NCBI RefSeq assembly: GCF_014054985.1
Contig: NZ_CP059569.1
Span: 1,240,001-1,304,000 of the forward strand
DNA: 64,000 nt
Source: Kingella oralis
GTDB taxonomy: Bacteria; Pseudomonadota; Gammaproteobacteria; Burkholderiales; Neisseriaceae
Direction: 5' to 3'
Made by a program: the position numbers and the translations under genes. The notes beneath the pieces were generated by a model. It had not been told where the DNA came from and did no database searches. It saw nothing but the letters and a program-made list of their open reading frames with translations. Shown here in pieces: positions 16,971 through 24,090 of the stretch (positions are counted from its first letter, which is position 1; the number at the start of each line of letters is the position of its first letter).

Positions 16971-17318
16971 ATGTGTGATTACAAAAACACCGATATTACT
17001 GTTTTACAGGCAAAAATGGATAGAGAGGCAGCCATCGCCCGCGAATTGTGTGCGTCTCCTATTACGGAGGGCAGCCAAAAGCAGATTGATTGGGCAGAGG
17101 ACATCAGATGGCGCAAAGCTGAAACAGCAGCAAATGTTATCCGCCAAATCGAAGACAATAAATTAGATGACCCGGAAATGACGGCAAAACAGCGAAAAAT
17201 TATTGATTTTTACAAACAAACATTTGCCAATAACGGTGCGCGGTTTTGGATTGACAATGACTGCACATCATTTGATGCACACTGGATACAAGCCCACCAA
17301 GCCGAGATTTTTAAATAA
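16971..17318 (+). CDS. Hypothetical phage cargo protein, 115 residues
   Basis: I do not recognise it. Hydrophilic, mixed charge, no signal or membrane segment; it contains KQRKIIDFYKQTFANNGARFWIDN. GGAG lies eight bases before the ATG within the duplicated leader, so it is almost certainly translated and is controlled together with the gene at 18133. Its position next to int, outside the lytic modules, suggests expression from the prophage. Confidence 0.7.
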   Translation: MCDYKNTDITVLQAKMDREAAIARELCASPITEGSQKQIDWAEDIRWRKAETAANVIRQIEDNKLDDPEMTAKQRKIIDFYKQTFANNGARFWIDNDCTSFDAHWIQAHQAEIFK

Positions 17319-17366
17319 CTAACTGAGGCATGGCGTGAATTATCGTCGTAAGTATTGACGGGGCAG

Positions 17367-17480
17367 ATGAAAAGGCGTAAAGTCTGCCCTGTTGTTTCAG
17401 CCGCCGCAAGCGGCTGTTGTATTGAAACTATAATGCCATTTTCATATTCTCGCCCGCAAGGTCGCGTGTTGAAACCATAG
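17367..17480 (+). CDS. Possible 37-residue leader peptide in a structured region
   Basis: An intact small frame (MKRRKVCPVVSAAASGCC...) ending SRPQGRVLKP. The GGGGCAG before its ATG is only a weak ribosome site. The coding stretch overlaps two hairpins (GGGCAG/CTGCCC and AGCCGC/GCGGCT). Short RPQGR-type peptides occur, as far as I recall, in immunity regions of P4-like phages, but the match is not tested. It could be non-coding RNA instead. Confidence 0.35.
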   Translation: MKRRKVCPVVSAAASGCCIETIMPFSYSRPQGRVLKP

Positions 17481-17504
17481 GGCTATTTTAGTAGCCAGTA
17501 CGAG

Positions 17505-17530
17505 AAAACGCCTGATTTTTCAGGCGTTTT
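17505..17530 (+). terminator. Terminator after the structured region
   Basis: AAAACGCCTGA and TCAGGCGTTTT form the stem, followed by TGTTTTTTT. It ends transcription of the 17320-17500 region just before the next gene. Confidence 0.8.
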
Positions 17531-17552
17531 TGTTTTTTTGAGGGATAAATAT

Positions 17553-17819
17553 ATGAGTAAAAGAACCAGCATCACCGAGCGCTTGAAAAAAAGCCGCAAT
17601 CGTCAAACCCGCCTGAATTTTGCCCACGAATGGGCGGACCGGTGGGAGGACGAATATGTTACTTTGATTGAGCGGCTCAAACGCGCAGTGGCCGCACAGG
17701 ACGATGGCCGCATTGCCGAGTTGTTCGGCGATTTGGGCGGGCTGAACCGTCCCAAGTTTGCCGCGCTGCACAATGTCATTGACGAGCTGGACACCCCGAC
17801 AAGAGAGCTGGAGGATTGA
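17553..17819 (+). CDS. Hypothetical protein, 88 residues
   Basis: Unrecognised. MSKRTSITERLKKSRNRQTR is strongly basic, then an acidic helical part (EWADRWEDEYVTLIERLKRAV). Start set at the ATG seven bases after GAGGGA; a TTG further up is less likely. Followed two bases later by a small gene that looks like a ribbon-helix-helix protein, so the two may act as a pair. Confidence 0.65.
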   Translation: MSKRTSITERLKKSRNRQTRLNFAHEWADRWEDEYVTLIERLKRAVAAQDDGRIAELFGDLGGLNRPKFAALHNVIDELDTPTRELED

Positions 17820-17821
17820 CT

Positions 17822-18004
17822 GTGGCCGACAAAACCCCACTGCAAAAAGCCCGCGCCAAATACGCGGCCAAAAGCACCAACAAGACGGTTTCTTTCAACC
17901 GCGACACCGAGCAGGCACTACTGGACTTTGCCCAATCCCTGCCCAACTTCGGCAGTTGGGTCAAAGAGCAAATTAAATCCAAATTAAAACAAAGCAATAA
18001 ATAA
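17822..18004 (+). CDS. Small ribbon-helix-helix-like protein (GTG start)
   Basis: 60 residues; after a basic N-terminus comes NKTVSFNRDTEQALLDFAQ and a WVKEQIKSKLK helix, the strand-helix-helix pattern of small DNA-binding dimers. Start GTG two bases after the previous stop, with GGAGG upstream. It may repress the pair or the duplicated ATATCCCAATGGGATAT operators nearby; that is only inference from position. Confidence 0.55.
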   Translation: MADKTPLQKARAKYAAKSTNKTVSFNRDTEQALLDFAQSLPNFGSWVKEQIKSKLKQSNK

Positions 18005-18019
18005 TTTTGACAAAAAAAG

Positions 18020-18132
18020 TGCAAAAAGTGCTTGCATAAATATCCCAATGGGATATAATACACACATCGCAGCACAGCGCGATAAACAACCGATTAACCA
18101 ACTGACCGCCTGCGGGCGGATAGGAGCAAAAA
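18020..18132 (+). promoter_or_regulatory. Duplicated promoter-operator-leader, copy 2
   Basis: Same 113 bases up to the ATG as copy 1, with one substitution (T to C in the leader hairpin loop). Promoter, palindromic operator, leader hairpin and ribosome site are all conserved. Confidence 0.8.
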
Positions 18133-18474
18133 ATGAAACTCTTCTTCAAAGAAACCGGCGTAATCGAAACTTTGGCCATCATTGACCCCAGAACAGGTTG
18201 CGATTATATTTTTGATTTTATGGGCAACACCGGCGCGTTTACCCGCGAGTTTGAAAAAACCGATGAAAACGCTGATTTTGCCATCAGCCAAGCCGATTAT
18301 GACTGGTGGGCGAAAGTGGTTGCCGACAACCAAGCCCTAGAAAACCGCATTGCCGAACTGGCGGCAGAGCACGGATATGACCGTGTAATGGATGTGGTAA
18401 TAAGCATCAGCTGCGACTTAGAAGACTACGCTGCGGCCGCCAACGCCGCGCTCTATGAAGAGTTTGGCAGCTGA
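18133..18474 (+). CDS. Hypothetical phage cargo protein, 113 residues
   Basis: Not recognised; not similar in sequence to the protein at 16971 even though both have the same promoter and leader. It is acidic, with two helical segments (WWAKVVADNQALENRIAEL and YAAAANAALYEEFG), no signal peptide and no membrane segment. Likely expressed from the prophage under the shared operator. Acidic small proteins of this kind are sometimes DNA mimics or inhibitors, but nothing specific is visible. Confidence 0.7.
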   Translation: MKLFFKETGVIETLAIIDPRTGCDYIFDFMGNTGAFTREFEKTDENADFAISQADYDWWAKVVADNQALENRIAELAAEHGYDRVMDVVISISCDLEDYAAAANAALYEEFGS

Positions 18475-18480
18475 GTAAGA

Positions 18481-18504
18481 AACCGCCCGAGAGGGCGGTT
18501 TTGT
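18481..18504 (+). terminator. Terminator after the cargo gene
   Basis: AACCGCCC-GAGA-GGGCGGTT followed by TTG and T-rich sequence. Confidence 0.75.
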
Positions 18505-18529
18505 GTTATGGTATCACCGCCTTAATGAT

Positions 18530-18551
18530 TGACATCTATATATAGGTGTCA
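18530..18551. promoter_or_regulatory. 22-bp palindrome, possible operator
   Basis: TGACATCTATATATAGGTGTCA is palindromic apart from one pair. It stands between the cargo block and the lysis operon. An open but start-less frame follows (18533-18703), perhaps a gene remnant. Confidence 0.4.
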
Positions 18552-18727
18552 CACGCCAAGCGGTTGCGGCAACGGCGGCGGGCGGCAAACGCGGCACCGG
18601 TGGGGAATACTGCAACGCCGCAAACGGACTGCAATACGCCGCGCGGACGGGGAAAAAATGGAAAGGATGGGATGCGGAGATTATCAGCGACCACCCAGCA
18701 GATTAAGCAGCCTGAAAACAAAAAATA

Positions 18728-18758
18728 CCCCCTGAAACGATGCAATACCGTTTCAGGG
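18728..18758 (-). terminator. Terminator of the leftward late operon
   Basis: CCCCTGAAACG and CGTTTCAGGGG pair across nine bases, followed on the minus strand by GTATTTTTTG. It sits just past the last lysis gene. Confidence 0.8.
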
Positions 18759-18764
18759 GCTATT

Positions 18765-19262
18765 CTATTGCAGTTCTGATACCACTTCCCCCCAAGCCTG
18801 CCAGCGCGCCAAATCATCGCGCTGCCCATCCGCTATTTCAGCCATTGCTGCATAGCGTTTGCCGCACTCTCCGAGTAAAACCCAGCCTTGGGCAGCGTTT
18901 TGATGGGCGGATGCGCGGGCGGTTTGGGACACGTTTTTAACACTTCCGCCTTGATTTGCTTGGGCGGAGACACGTTGCTGCAAGCGGTCAAGCTCACGGC
19001 GCAAAGCAAGATTAGCATTTTGTGCATCTTGTTTCTCCTGTTCAATGGTTTGCAATTTTGCCGCGTAGGTTTGCGCGGTTTGCTGTTCGGTTTGGCGCAC
19101 GGCGTTGATACGCGCATTTTCCGCTGCCAACGCCTGTTTTTCGTAGTGGGCTGTTGCCGCTGCGTGTCCGCGCCGATATTCCTGCCGCCCATACATCAGG
19201 CAGCCTGAAACCAGCGCGGAGAATACCGCAAATGCCAGCCCACATTTCCAGTAAAGCTTCAT
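18765..19262 (-). CDS. Inner-membrane spanin subunit (Rz-like)
   Basis: i-spanin: with its outer-membrane partner it fuses the two membranes in the last step of lysis. N-terminal membrane anchor (LAFAVFSALVSGCLMYG), then a long periplasmic helical coiled-coil rich in Q, E and A (to about residue 100), 165 residues in all. Start taken at MKLYWKCG. The o-spanin gene lies wholly inside it in another frame, the lambda Rz/Rz1 layout. Last gene of the late operon. Confidence 0.85.
   Translation of the reverse strand: MKLYWKCGLAFAVFSALVSGCLMYGRQEYRRGHAAATAHYEKQALAAENARINAVRQTEQQTAQTYAAKLQTIEQEKQDAQNANLALRRELDRLQQRVSAQANQGGSVKNVSQTARASAHQNAAQGWVLLGECGKRYAAMAEIADGQRDDLARWQAWGEVVSELQ
18833..19027 (-). 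CDS. Outer-membrane spanin lipoprotein (Rz1-like), embedded
   Basis: 64 residues with a lipoprotein signal (MLILLCAVSLTAC, lipobox LTAC) and a proline-rich mature part (CPKPPAHPPIK), both hallmarks of Rz1. Good ribosome site CAGGAGAAACAAG before the ATG. It is encoded in a different frame entirely within the i-spanin gene. The lipid-modified cysteine places it in the outer membrane. Confidence 0.88.
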   Translation of the reverse strand: MHKMLILLCAVSLTACSNVSPPKQIKAEVLKTCPKPPAHPPIKTLPKAGFYSESAANAMQQWLK

Positions 19263-19264
19263 CG

Positions 19265-19546
19265 TTATTCCACCCGTACCCAATCTTCCGCTTCCTTTTC
19301 AGGCTGCCACAATGCTTTCTGATGATAACCTTCCAACTGCCAAAGTTTCTCAAGCGCATTGTCATAGGCAATTTTGCGTCCGATTTCTGCGTCAAAATTA
19401 TCATGGTTTAAACACGCGCTTTCGCCCGTTACAACAAATCCGCTGTTCAGCGTTAAAACGCAAATCGTCAGCGTAGAGTTTTCATGGCGGATATATTCCG
19501 CATTTTTAATCAAAGTTTCCAAATAAGTTTTAGTTAATGCTTTCAT
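19265..19546 (-). CDS. Phage Gp49/Gp66 family protein
   Basis: 93 residues; the stretch CVLTLNSGFVVTGESAC followed by NFDAEIGRKIAYDNALEKLWQLEGY is the signature of the N4 gp49 / Sf6 gene 66 family. Function unknown. It is two bases from the spanin gene and belongs to the lysis end of the late operon. Confidence 0.8.
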   Translation of the reverse strand: MKALTKTYLETLIKNAEYIRHENSTLTICVLTLNSGFVVTGESACLNHDNFDAEIGRKIAYDNALEKLWQLEGYHQKALWQPEKEAEDWVRVE

Positions 19547-19662
19547 GGTTAATCTCCAAAAGTTGCTTAAACATCACTCAATCTTGCTTACCAAAATTAA
19601 GCCATTGATTTAAAAATATTTAATAAATATCTAACCACCTTGCTTAACGGCGGTTAGATATT

Positions 19663-20145
19663 TCAGGCTGCCAACTCAAAATGCGGTCCATCCATAAACG
19701 CCTTTTTCCCCGCCGCCCGCCGTGCTGCTGAATAATCCGCCACCAACTCTTGCGCGGGTTTAGTGGTGTCGTTTAAACATTGCCAACAGCCGCCCCAGCG
19801 CACGCGCACGCCCAATTCCTTGGCGGCGGCTCGCATCGCTTCGGCGATGGGGTAAAAATGCCCCCAATGCCAGCTAATTTCCGATGTGCCGTTGCCATCA
19901 AAATCGCCCCACGGCACCAAATCCACCGCGTGCCCCAAGCCATCCGCTTGTTTCAGATGCTTGCTGTTCAAGGTTTGCGATGCGCCCGAAGCCACAAGGC
20001 GGCGTTGGCGTTCCAATGTGCGCAAGCCCTCGTTTACAGCGAAATCCTGCGCGGTGATTTCAATCGCGCGTTGCACCACTTTAACCAAGTTCGGATGCAC
20101 GCCGACAAGGCGTTGTTGGCTGGTATTGCCTAATTTATAGCTCAT
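19663..20145 (-). CDS. Endolysin, M15 peptidase type
   Basis: Cuts peptidoglycan stem peptides (L-alanyl-D-glutamate type) at lysis. The zinc motif is in SKHLKQADGLGHAVDLVP, and the final histidine is in DGPHFELA at the C-terminus. 160 residues, single domain, no signal peptide, so it depends on a holin; two small membrane proteins encoded just upstream are the candidates. Confidence 0.88.
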   Translation of the reverse strand: MSYKLGNTSQQRLVGVHPNLVKVVQRAIEITAQDFAVNEGLRTLERQRRLVASGASQTLNSKHLKQADGLGHAVDLVPWGDFDGNGTSEISWHWGHFYPIAEAMRAAAKELGVRVRWGGCWQCLNDTTKPAQELVADYSAARRAAGKKAFMDGPHFELAA

Positions 20146-20209
20146 AGTTCACTCCATAAAAAACGCGCCGCATGGGCGCAAAAAAAGGCAGCCTGAAAAG
20201 CCGCCAAAA

Positions 20210-20473
20210 TCATCCTTCATGCTGCCGCATCCGCCGCTGCATCTGCCAAATCTTCCACGTCTGCGCCATAAAATACGCCGCCACGCCCAGCCGAAACAGC
20301 ACCGCTTCCATCGGCACATCTTCGCGTTGTGCCACAATCGCCACCGCGCTGCCAATCAGCACTAAATGCGCCCAAAATTCCAAATCATGCCAACGCCAGC
20401 AACGTCCACCCAAACGGCACGCGCAATAAACAAAAATAACCATGCCGCAAATCATGTCCAAATACTCGTTCAT
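20210..20473 (-). CDS. Small membrane protein, holin candidate
   Basis: 87 residues with two or three hydrophobic helices (MICGMVIFVYCACRLGG, FWAHLVLIGSAVAIVA, LGVAAYFMAQTWKIW) and a charged C-terminus (RRMRQHEG). The start overlaps the stop of the previous gene (ATGA). Placed between another membrane protein and the endolysin, it fits a holin or holin partner. Confidence 0.7.
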   Translation of the reverse strand: MNEYLDMICGMVIFVYCACRLGGRCWRWHDLEFWAHLVLIGSAVAIVAQREDVPMEAVLFRLGVAAYFMAQTWKIWQMQRRMRQHEG

Positions 20474-20844
20474 TGACCGTCTCCCTTTTTAAAGATTTTC
20501 TGCAACCACGCTTCTGCCAACACGGTTAGCTTGGGCAAAAACCATTGCCACGTCGCCCCGATGGCAAACGGCACAAAGGCTTTGAGCAGCGCCGCATCAC
20601 TCAAATGCAGATAATGCGCGCCCATTTCCACCACCAGCGGCGATGCCGTCCCCGCCAACATCATGCTGGCAATCAAGCCCGAAACTGCCTGCCGCCGTCC
20701 GCTCGGTTCGCTGCGTCCAAGTGCCACCGCGCCGCCCACCGCGCCCAGCACCAACGCCTCAATCGGCATGCCCAAAAACGTCCCCGCGATGCCGATTGCG
20801 CTAATGTTGACCGCTGCAGCGGTGTTGATTGTGTTTACTGGCAT
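20470..20844 (-). CDS. Phage holin-like membrane protein
   Basis: 124 residues with hydrophobic segments (ISAIGIAGTFLGMPIEALVLGAVGGAVAL, AVSGLIASMMLAGTASPLVV, LLKAFVPFAIGATWQWFL) in a pattern like P2-type or LydA-type holins and a basic tail. Together with the next small membrane gene and the endolysin it forms the lysis cassette. Confidence 0.65.
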   Translation of the reverse strand: MPVNTINTAAAVNISAIGIAGTFLGMPIEALVLGAVGGAVALGRSEPSGRRQAVSGLIASMMLAGTASPLVVEMGAHYLHLSDAALLKAFVPFAIGATWQWFLPKLTVLAEAWLQKIFKKGDGQ

Positions 20845-20920
20845 TGCCGCTCCTTTCTGCCATTTAAATCCATGCTTTTCTCCATAAAAAAAGGCAGCCT
20901 GAAAATGGCTGCCTTGATGA

Positions 20921-21187
20921 TTAAGATTTCTGCCCTGATGCTCTTAGCAACATATCCAACATATTTTGTTTGCTTTGCTGGGCGATACTCTTTTTAAAAT
21001 CGTCCCAAGTTGGCACCTCTATTTCGGGATACTTTTCTTTCATTTTCTCCGCAAACTCCTTGCAGACATCATTAAATCCCTCGGGCGTTACCTTCACCCA
21101 ACCCCTTTTTTCAAGCTCCTTTACACGTTCTTCAGTGCTGATAACGCCTCGTTCAATAAAAAGCCGAACCAATTCGTCGTTTTCCAT
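20921..21187 (-). CDS. Hypothetical protein, 88 residues
   Basis: Unrecognised charged helical protein (VKELEKRGWVKVTPEGFNDVCKEFAEKMKEKYPEI), no signal. AT-richer than its neighbours. Located between the lysis cassette and an amidase-like gene, it may be a late accessory gene. Confidence 0.6.
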   Translation of the reverse strand: MENDELVRLFIERGVISTEERVKELEKRGWVKVTPEGFNDVCKEFAEKMKEKYPEIEVPTWDDFKKSIAQQSKQNMLDMLLRASGQKS

Positions 21188-21248
21188 GCTTATTCTCCAA
21201 AAAGTGATAAAAACAAGATTTTAAACCACTATTTGAATTGTTTGGCTT

Positions 21249-21716
21249 TTATTCAGGCTGCCGCAGCCAGTTTGCCAACGCCTGCGGGCTGTATCTATCA
21301 GGATATTGCAGCCCAAGTGCCGCCGCGCACCATTCCGAGCAAAACCACTTTTTCAGGCTGCCTTTAATGCCGAGAATAACGCCGCACGCACCGATAAAGT
21401 CATACGGTTTGCCGCGCGTTTGGGCAAAATAGTTCAGCACATCAATGTAGGCATCTTGCTGATTGACGGGGATTAAATCCCACTTATCCGCAGGCAGCGG
21501 CATGGTTTTCATGCGCACGCCGCCGTCGCGCAGGCTGGCGGAATAGCAGTCGTATTGCCCATTTCCCTTATTTACGGCGATTTCGCAATGGCTGTAAGGG
21601 CTGCGTGTGAATTTTCGTATCAACCAGTCGCCCAGCCGCGCTTGTAGCACGCTGGGGCTGTACCACTTGCCGCTGCGGTTGCCTTTGTACAACGCCAAAA
21701 CAATGCGGTTATCCAT
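21249..21716 (-). CDS. Permuted papain-like (YiiX/NlpC-P60-like) cysteine hydrolase
   Basis: 155 residues. The histidine comes first (SPYSHCEIAV) and the cysteine later (KKWFCSEWCAAAL), the reversed order of permuted NlpC/P60 enzymes. Such folds cut amide bonds in peptidoglycan or remove acyl groups. GKPYDFIGACG is the middle family motif. It follows the tail-fibre assembly gene with overlap, so it is either tail-tip associated or a second lysis enzyme. Confidence 0.7.
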   Translation of the reverse strand: MDNRIVLALYKGNRSGKWYSPSVLQARLGDWLIRKFTRSPYSHCEIAVNKGNGQYDCYSASLRDGGVRMKTMPLPADKWDLIPVNQQDAYIDVLNYFAQTRGKPYDFIGACGVILGIKGSLKKWFCSEWCAAALGLQYPDRYSPQALANWLRQPE

Positions 21717-22458
21717 GTTGCACCTCCTTGTCCATTAACTCGGCTGCGCTCCACCCGCTTGAATAGTCGTATTCCAGCGGGTTTTCTGCTTTCAGCATGG
21801 CAGCTTTATGCCGCTCGGCGTTTTGAAAATCGTGCTGCTCATCGGCAATCAGTTTTAAGCTCAACTCGTCCAGCAGCTCGCGCGTCATAGGCACAAAGCT
21901 GTTGTCTAGGGTTTTCCATACTAGGTCTTCGGGCAGCTTATTCAGCGTGCGCAAAAAGGTGTATTGCTGGCGGCTGTCTAGGTCGCTGTGCATCCATTTT
22001 TTGATGGAGTTAATGTAAATGCCCGCATGGCAGGATTGGGCGCGTTTGGCTTTAATCCGCTCCCACATTTCAGCCTGCTGCTCAGCTTTAACGGCTGCGG
22101 CGGCTTCTTTGCTTAACGTCCATGCTTTGCCATTCCATTGATGCAATTCGCTCGGCGGCGCAATCAGGGTTAAATACGCGGGCAGTTCGCCCACTATCTG
22201 CATGGTTTCAGGCTGCCCATTGTCGGTGCGATAAGCGGTTTTGCCGCGATAATCGGGCAAGTATTGCCATGCCTTTTTTTCAGGCTGCCATTTCGCTGCC
22301 TGCTCGGGTTTGACTTCGGGCGGCTCGGCTTCAATGCAGCCCGCGGGGATGAGCCAGTTTTCGGGCTGCATTGGGTCTTGGTCGGCAACGGTTTGATGCA
22401 GGTAAAAGCCATCCGCATCCAGTTGGCATACAGGTTTGGTTTTGGGTAATTCACTCAT
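21709..22458 (-). CDS. Tail fibre assembly/accessory protein with DUF4376-like C-terminus
   Basis: 249 residues. The N-terminal half resembles tail-fibre assembly proteins (PETMQIVGELPAYLTLIAPP...WNGKAWTLS); the C-terminal half, from IKAKRAQSCHAGIYINSIKKW on, matches the DUF4376 pattern. It lies directly after the collar-domain fibre gene, the usual position of a fibre chaperone. Confidence 0.7.
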   Translation of the reverse strand: MSELPKTKPVCQLDADGFYLHQTVADQDPMQPENWLIPAGCIEAEPPEVKPEQAAKWQPEKKAWQYLPDYRGKTAYRTDNGQPETMQIVGELPAYLTLIAPPSELHQWNGKAWTLSKEAAAAVKAEQQAEMWERIKAKRAQSCHAGIYINSIKKWMHSDLDSRQQYTFLRTLNKLPEDLVWKTLDNSFVPMTRELLDELSLKLIADEQHDFQNAERHKAAMLKAENPLEYDYSSGWSAAELMDKEVQHG

Positions 22459-22476
22459 CGTTTTGCTCCTTTCAGA

Positions 22477-23397
22477 TTAAATTTTGATGCACGCCAACAA
22501 AGCAATATTGCGCGGTCGGTTTTCGTGAGCGGTGGGGACGACTTTGGACGCGTCCAGCCAAAAATCCATCACCACGCCCGCATTGTTGTCGTTGCGCGAC
22601 CATACCAGCCCGCGCTCGCCCTGCTTGCGGAAGCCGAACGCGCCTTGGCTGCTTGAGCCATCTTGGCCGTACAGGTACATCTGCGCGGTGATGTTGCGGA
22701 TGGCGTCGCTCTGCCAACTGCCCAGCACGCGCCCCGCATCCACCCCGCGCCCATCGTCCCAAAAGCGCGGAAATTCCCCGCGCAAATCGGGCAGGTTAAA
22801 CGTGCTGTGCCCGTCGCCTGCGCCAAAGCGCGTGCCAATCGCGGCAAACAGATTGGTATACACCGTGCGCGACAACACCGCGCCGTTGGCTTTGAGCCAG
22901 CCAGTAGGGGCGTAGTCCGTTGCAAACAGCCCGATTTGCCCGCTGGGGCAATAGCTGTTTGCGGTGTAGCCCGTCAGCAGCGCATTAAGCGCAGCAATCG
23001 CATCGTTTAACGCCTTGCCCTGCGCGGCGGAGAGCGCGGCATCGGTGGCGGTGCTGCCCAGCGTATTCAACACCTTCATTATCCCCGCCGTTTGCGATGA
23101 TGCCTTTGTTTCGCCAATCGTTGTCTTGATAATTTCGCGAATACTCTCGGTCAGCAGCGACGCGACCTCCGTTTCCGTGTATTGTTTGCCCGCTGCCGCC
23201 ACCACATCCGCCAGTTGGCGATACAAAAAATTCGCCTTTTCGTCTTGCAAATAATGCAGCGCGTTAAACTGCTCCACACTTGGCGGCACATCGCCAATCG
23301 TTGCCCAGCCCTGCCGATATTGCGCCGGCTGCCAATCAAACCGCCCGCCGTTCTCGCCCCAAGCCATGTTAAAGCTATTTAAGGTACTTATTGCCAT
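22477..23397 (-). CDS. Tail fibre with phage tail collar domain
   Basis: 306 residues; receptor-binding candidate. The C-terminal collar domain is clear: PTGWLKANGAVLSRTVYTNL, then GDGHSTFNLPDLRGEFPR. The N-terminal third (FDWQPAQYRQGWATIGDVPP) should attach to the baseplate. Start chosen at MAISTLNSF, seven bases after GGAGAT. It is short for a full fibre, so host range may rest on this protein alone. Confidence 0.85.
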   Translation of the reverse strand: MAISTLNSFNMAWGENGGRFDWQPAQYRQGWATIGDVPPSVEQFNALHYLQDEKANFLYRQLADVVAAAGKQYTETEVASLLTESIREIIKTTIGETKASSQTAGIMKVLNTLGSTATDAALSAAQGKALNDAIAALNALLTGYTANSYCPSGQIGLFATDYAPTGWLKANGAVLSRTVYTNLFAAIGTRFGAGDGHSTFNLPDLRGEFPRFWDDGRGVDAGRVLGSWQSDAIRNITAQMYLYGQDGSSSQGAFGFRKQGERGLVWSRNDNNAGVVMDFWLDASKVVPTAHENRPRNIALLACIKI

Positions 23398-23433
23398 ATA
23401 CATCTCCATAAAAAAAGACGGCTTTCGCCGTCA

Positions 23434-24090
23434 TCACACAATCCGTCGCACTAGTTTTCCGATGCCAAAGCCATACAATTTTTGCGACACAAAGCCAAAC
23501 GCCTTATCCGCCTTTGGCGCAACCACCACCTCAATCCCCACCCCGCCCGCGCGCGGAATCCAACGCGCCGCATCGGTCAAAATCGCCGCAGGCGTTGCCG
23601 CCGATTTTTGAAACCACACGCGGATTTTTGCATTGCCCCTATCCTGCACCCGCACTTCTTCCGCCAAAAACACCGCCTTAACCGCCGCCGCAATTTCCAG
23701 CGCCGAGCCGCAACCATTGTTTGCCGCAATTTTCCAATGTAACAAGCGGCGATACTGCCCATCGTCCAGCACAATACCGCCCTGCACATTCTTTTCGTGC
23801 TCCCGCCGAATCCGCGCCTTATTAAAGCTCAAAATCCCGCTTTGCCCATCAAAACCAAAAAACTGGGCAAACAACACCGCATCCACCTCGCGCGGCAAGC
23901 CCACAATCTGCCCAATGCCATCAAGCTGCACGCCCTCGGCTTTATCTAAATGGCGCACCGTCAGCAAATCATCATAAGCCGTTTGCAGCGCATTGAGCGG
24001 CGCATACAAACTGCGCACCAACGCTTCCAATTTCAGGCTGCCTGAAAACTGCGCCAAACAATGCCCCCAAGCAATCTCATCATGTTTCAT
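23434..24090 (-). CDS. Baseplate/tail protein, DUF2612 family (gpI-like position)
   Basis: 218 residues. LVRSLYAPLNALQTAYDDLLTVRHLD followed by GVQLDGIGQIVGLPR is the typical opening of the DUF2612 family. It stands after the gpJ-like gene in the position of P2 gpI, linking wedge and fibre. Its ATG directly follows the stop of gpJ. Confidence 0.8.
   Translation of the reverse strand: MKHDEIAWGHCLAQFSGSLKLEALVRSLYAPLNALQTAYDDLLTVRHLDKAEGVQLDGIGQIVGLPREVDAVLFAQFFGFDGQSGILSFNKARIRREHEKNVQGGIVLDDGQYRRLLHWKIAANNGCGSALEIAAAVKAVFLAEEVRVQDRGNAKIRVWFQKSAATPAAILTDAARWIPRAGGVGIEVVVAPKADKAFGFVSQKLYGFGIGKLVRRIV

Noticed and set aside
18533..18703. Open frame after the 22-bp palindrome (VTRQAVAATAAGGKRG... 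to DAEIISDHPAD)
   Set aside because: It reads like protein but has no start codon or ribosome site; at most a gene remnant, so not called.
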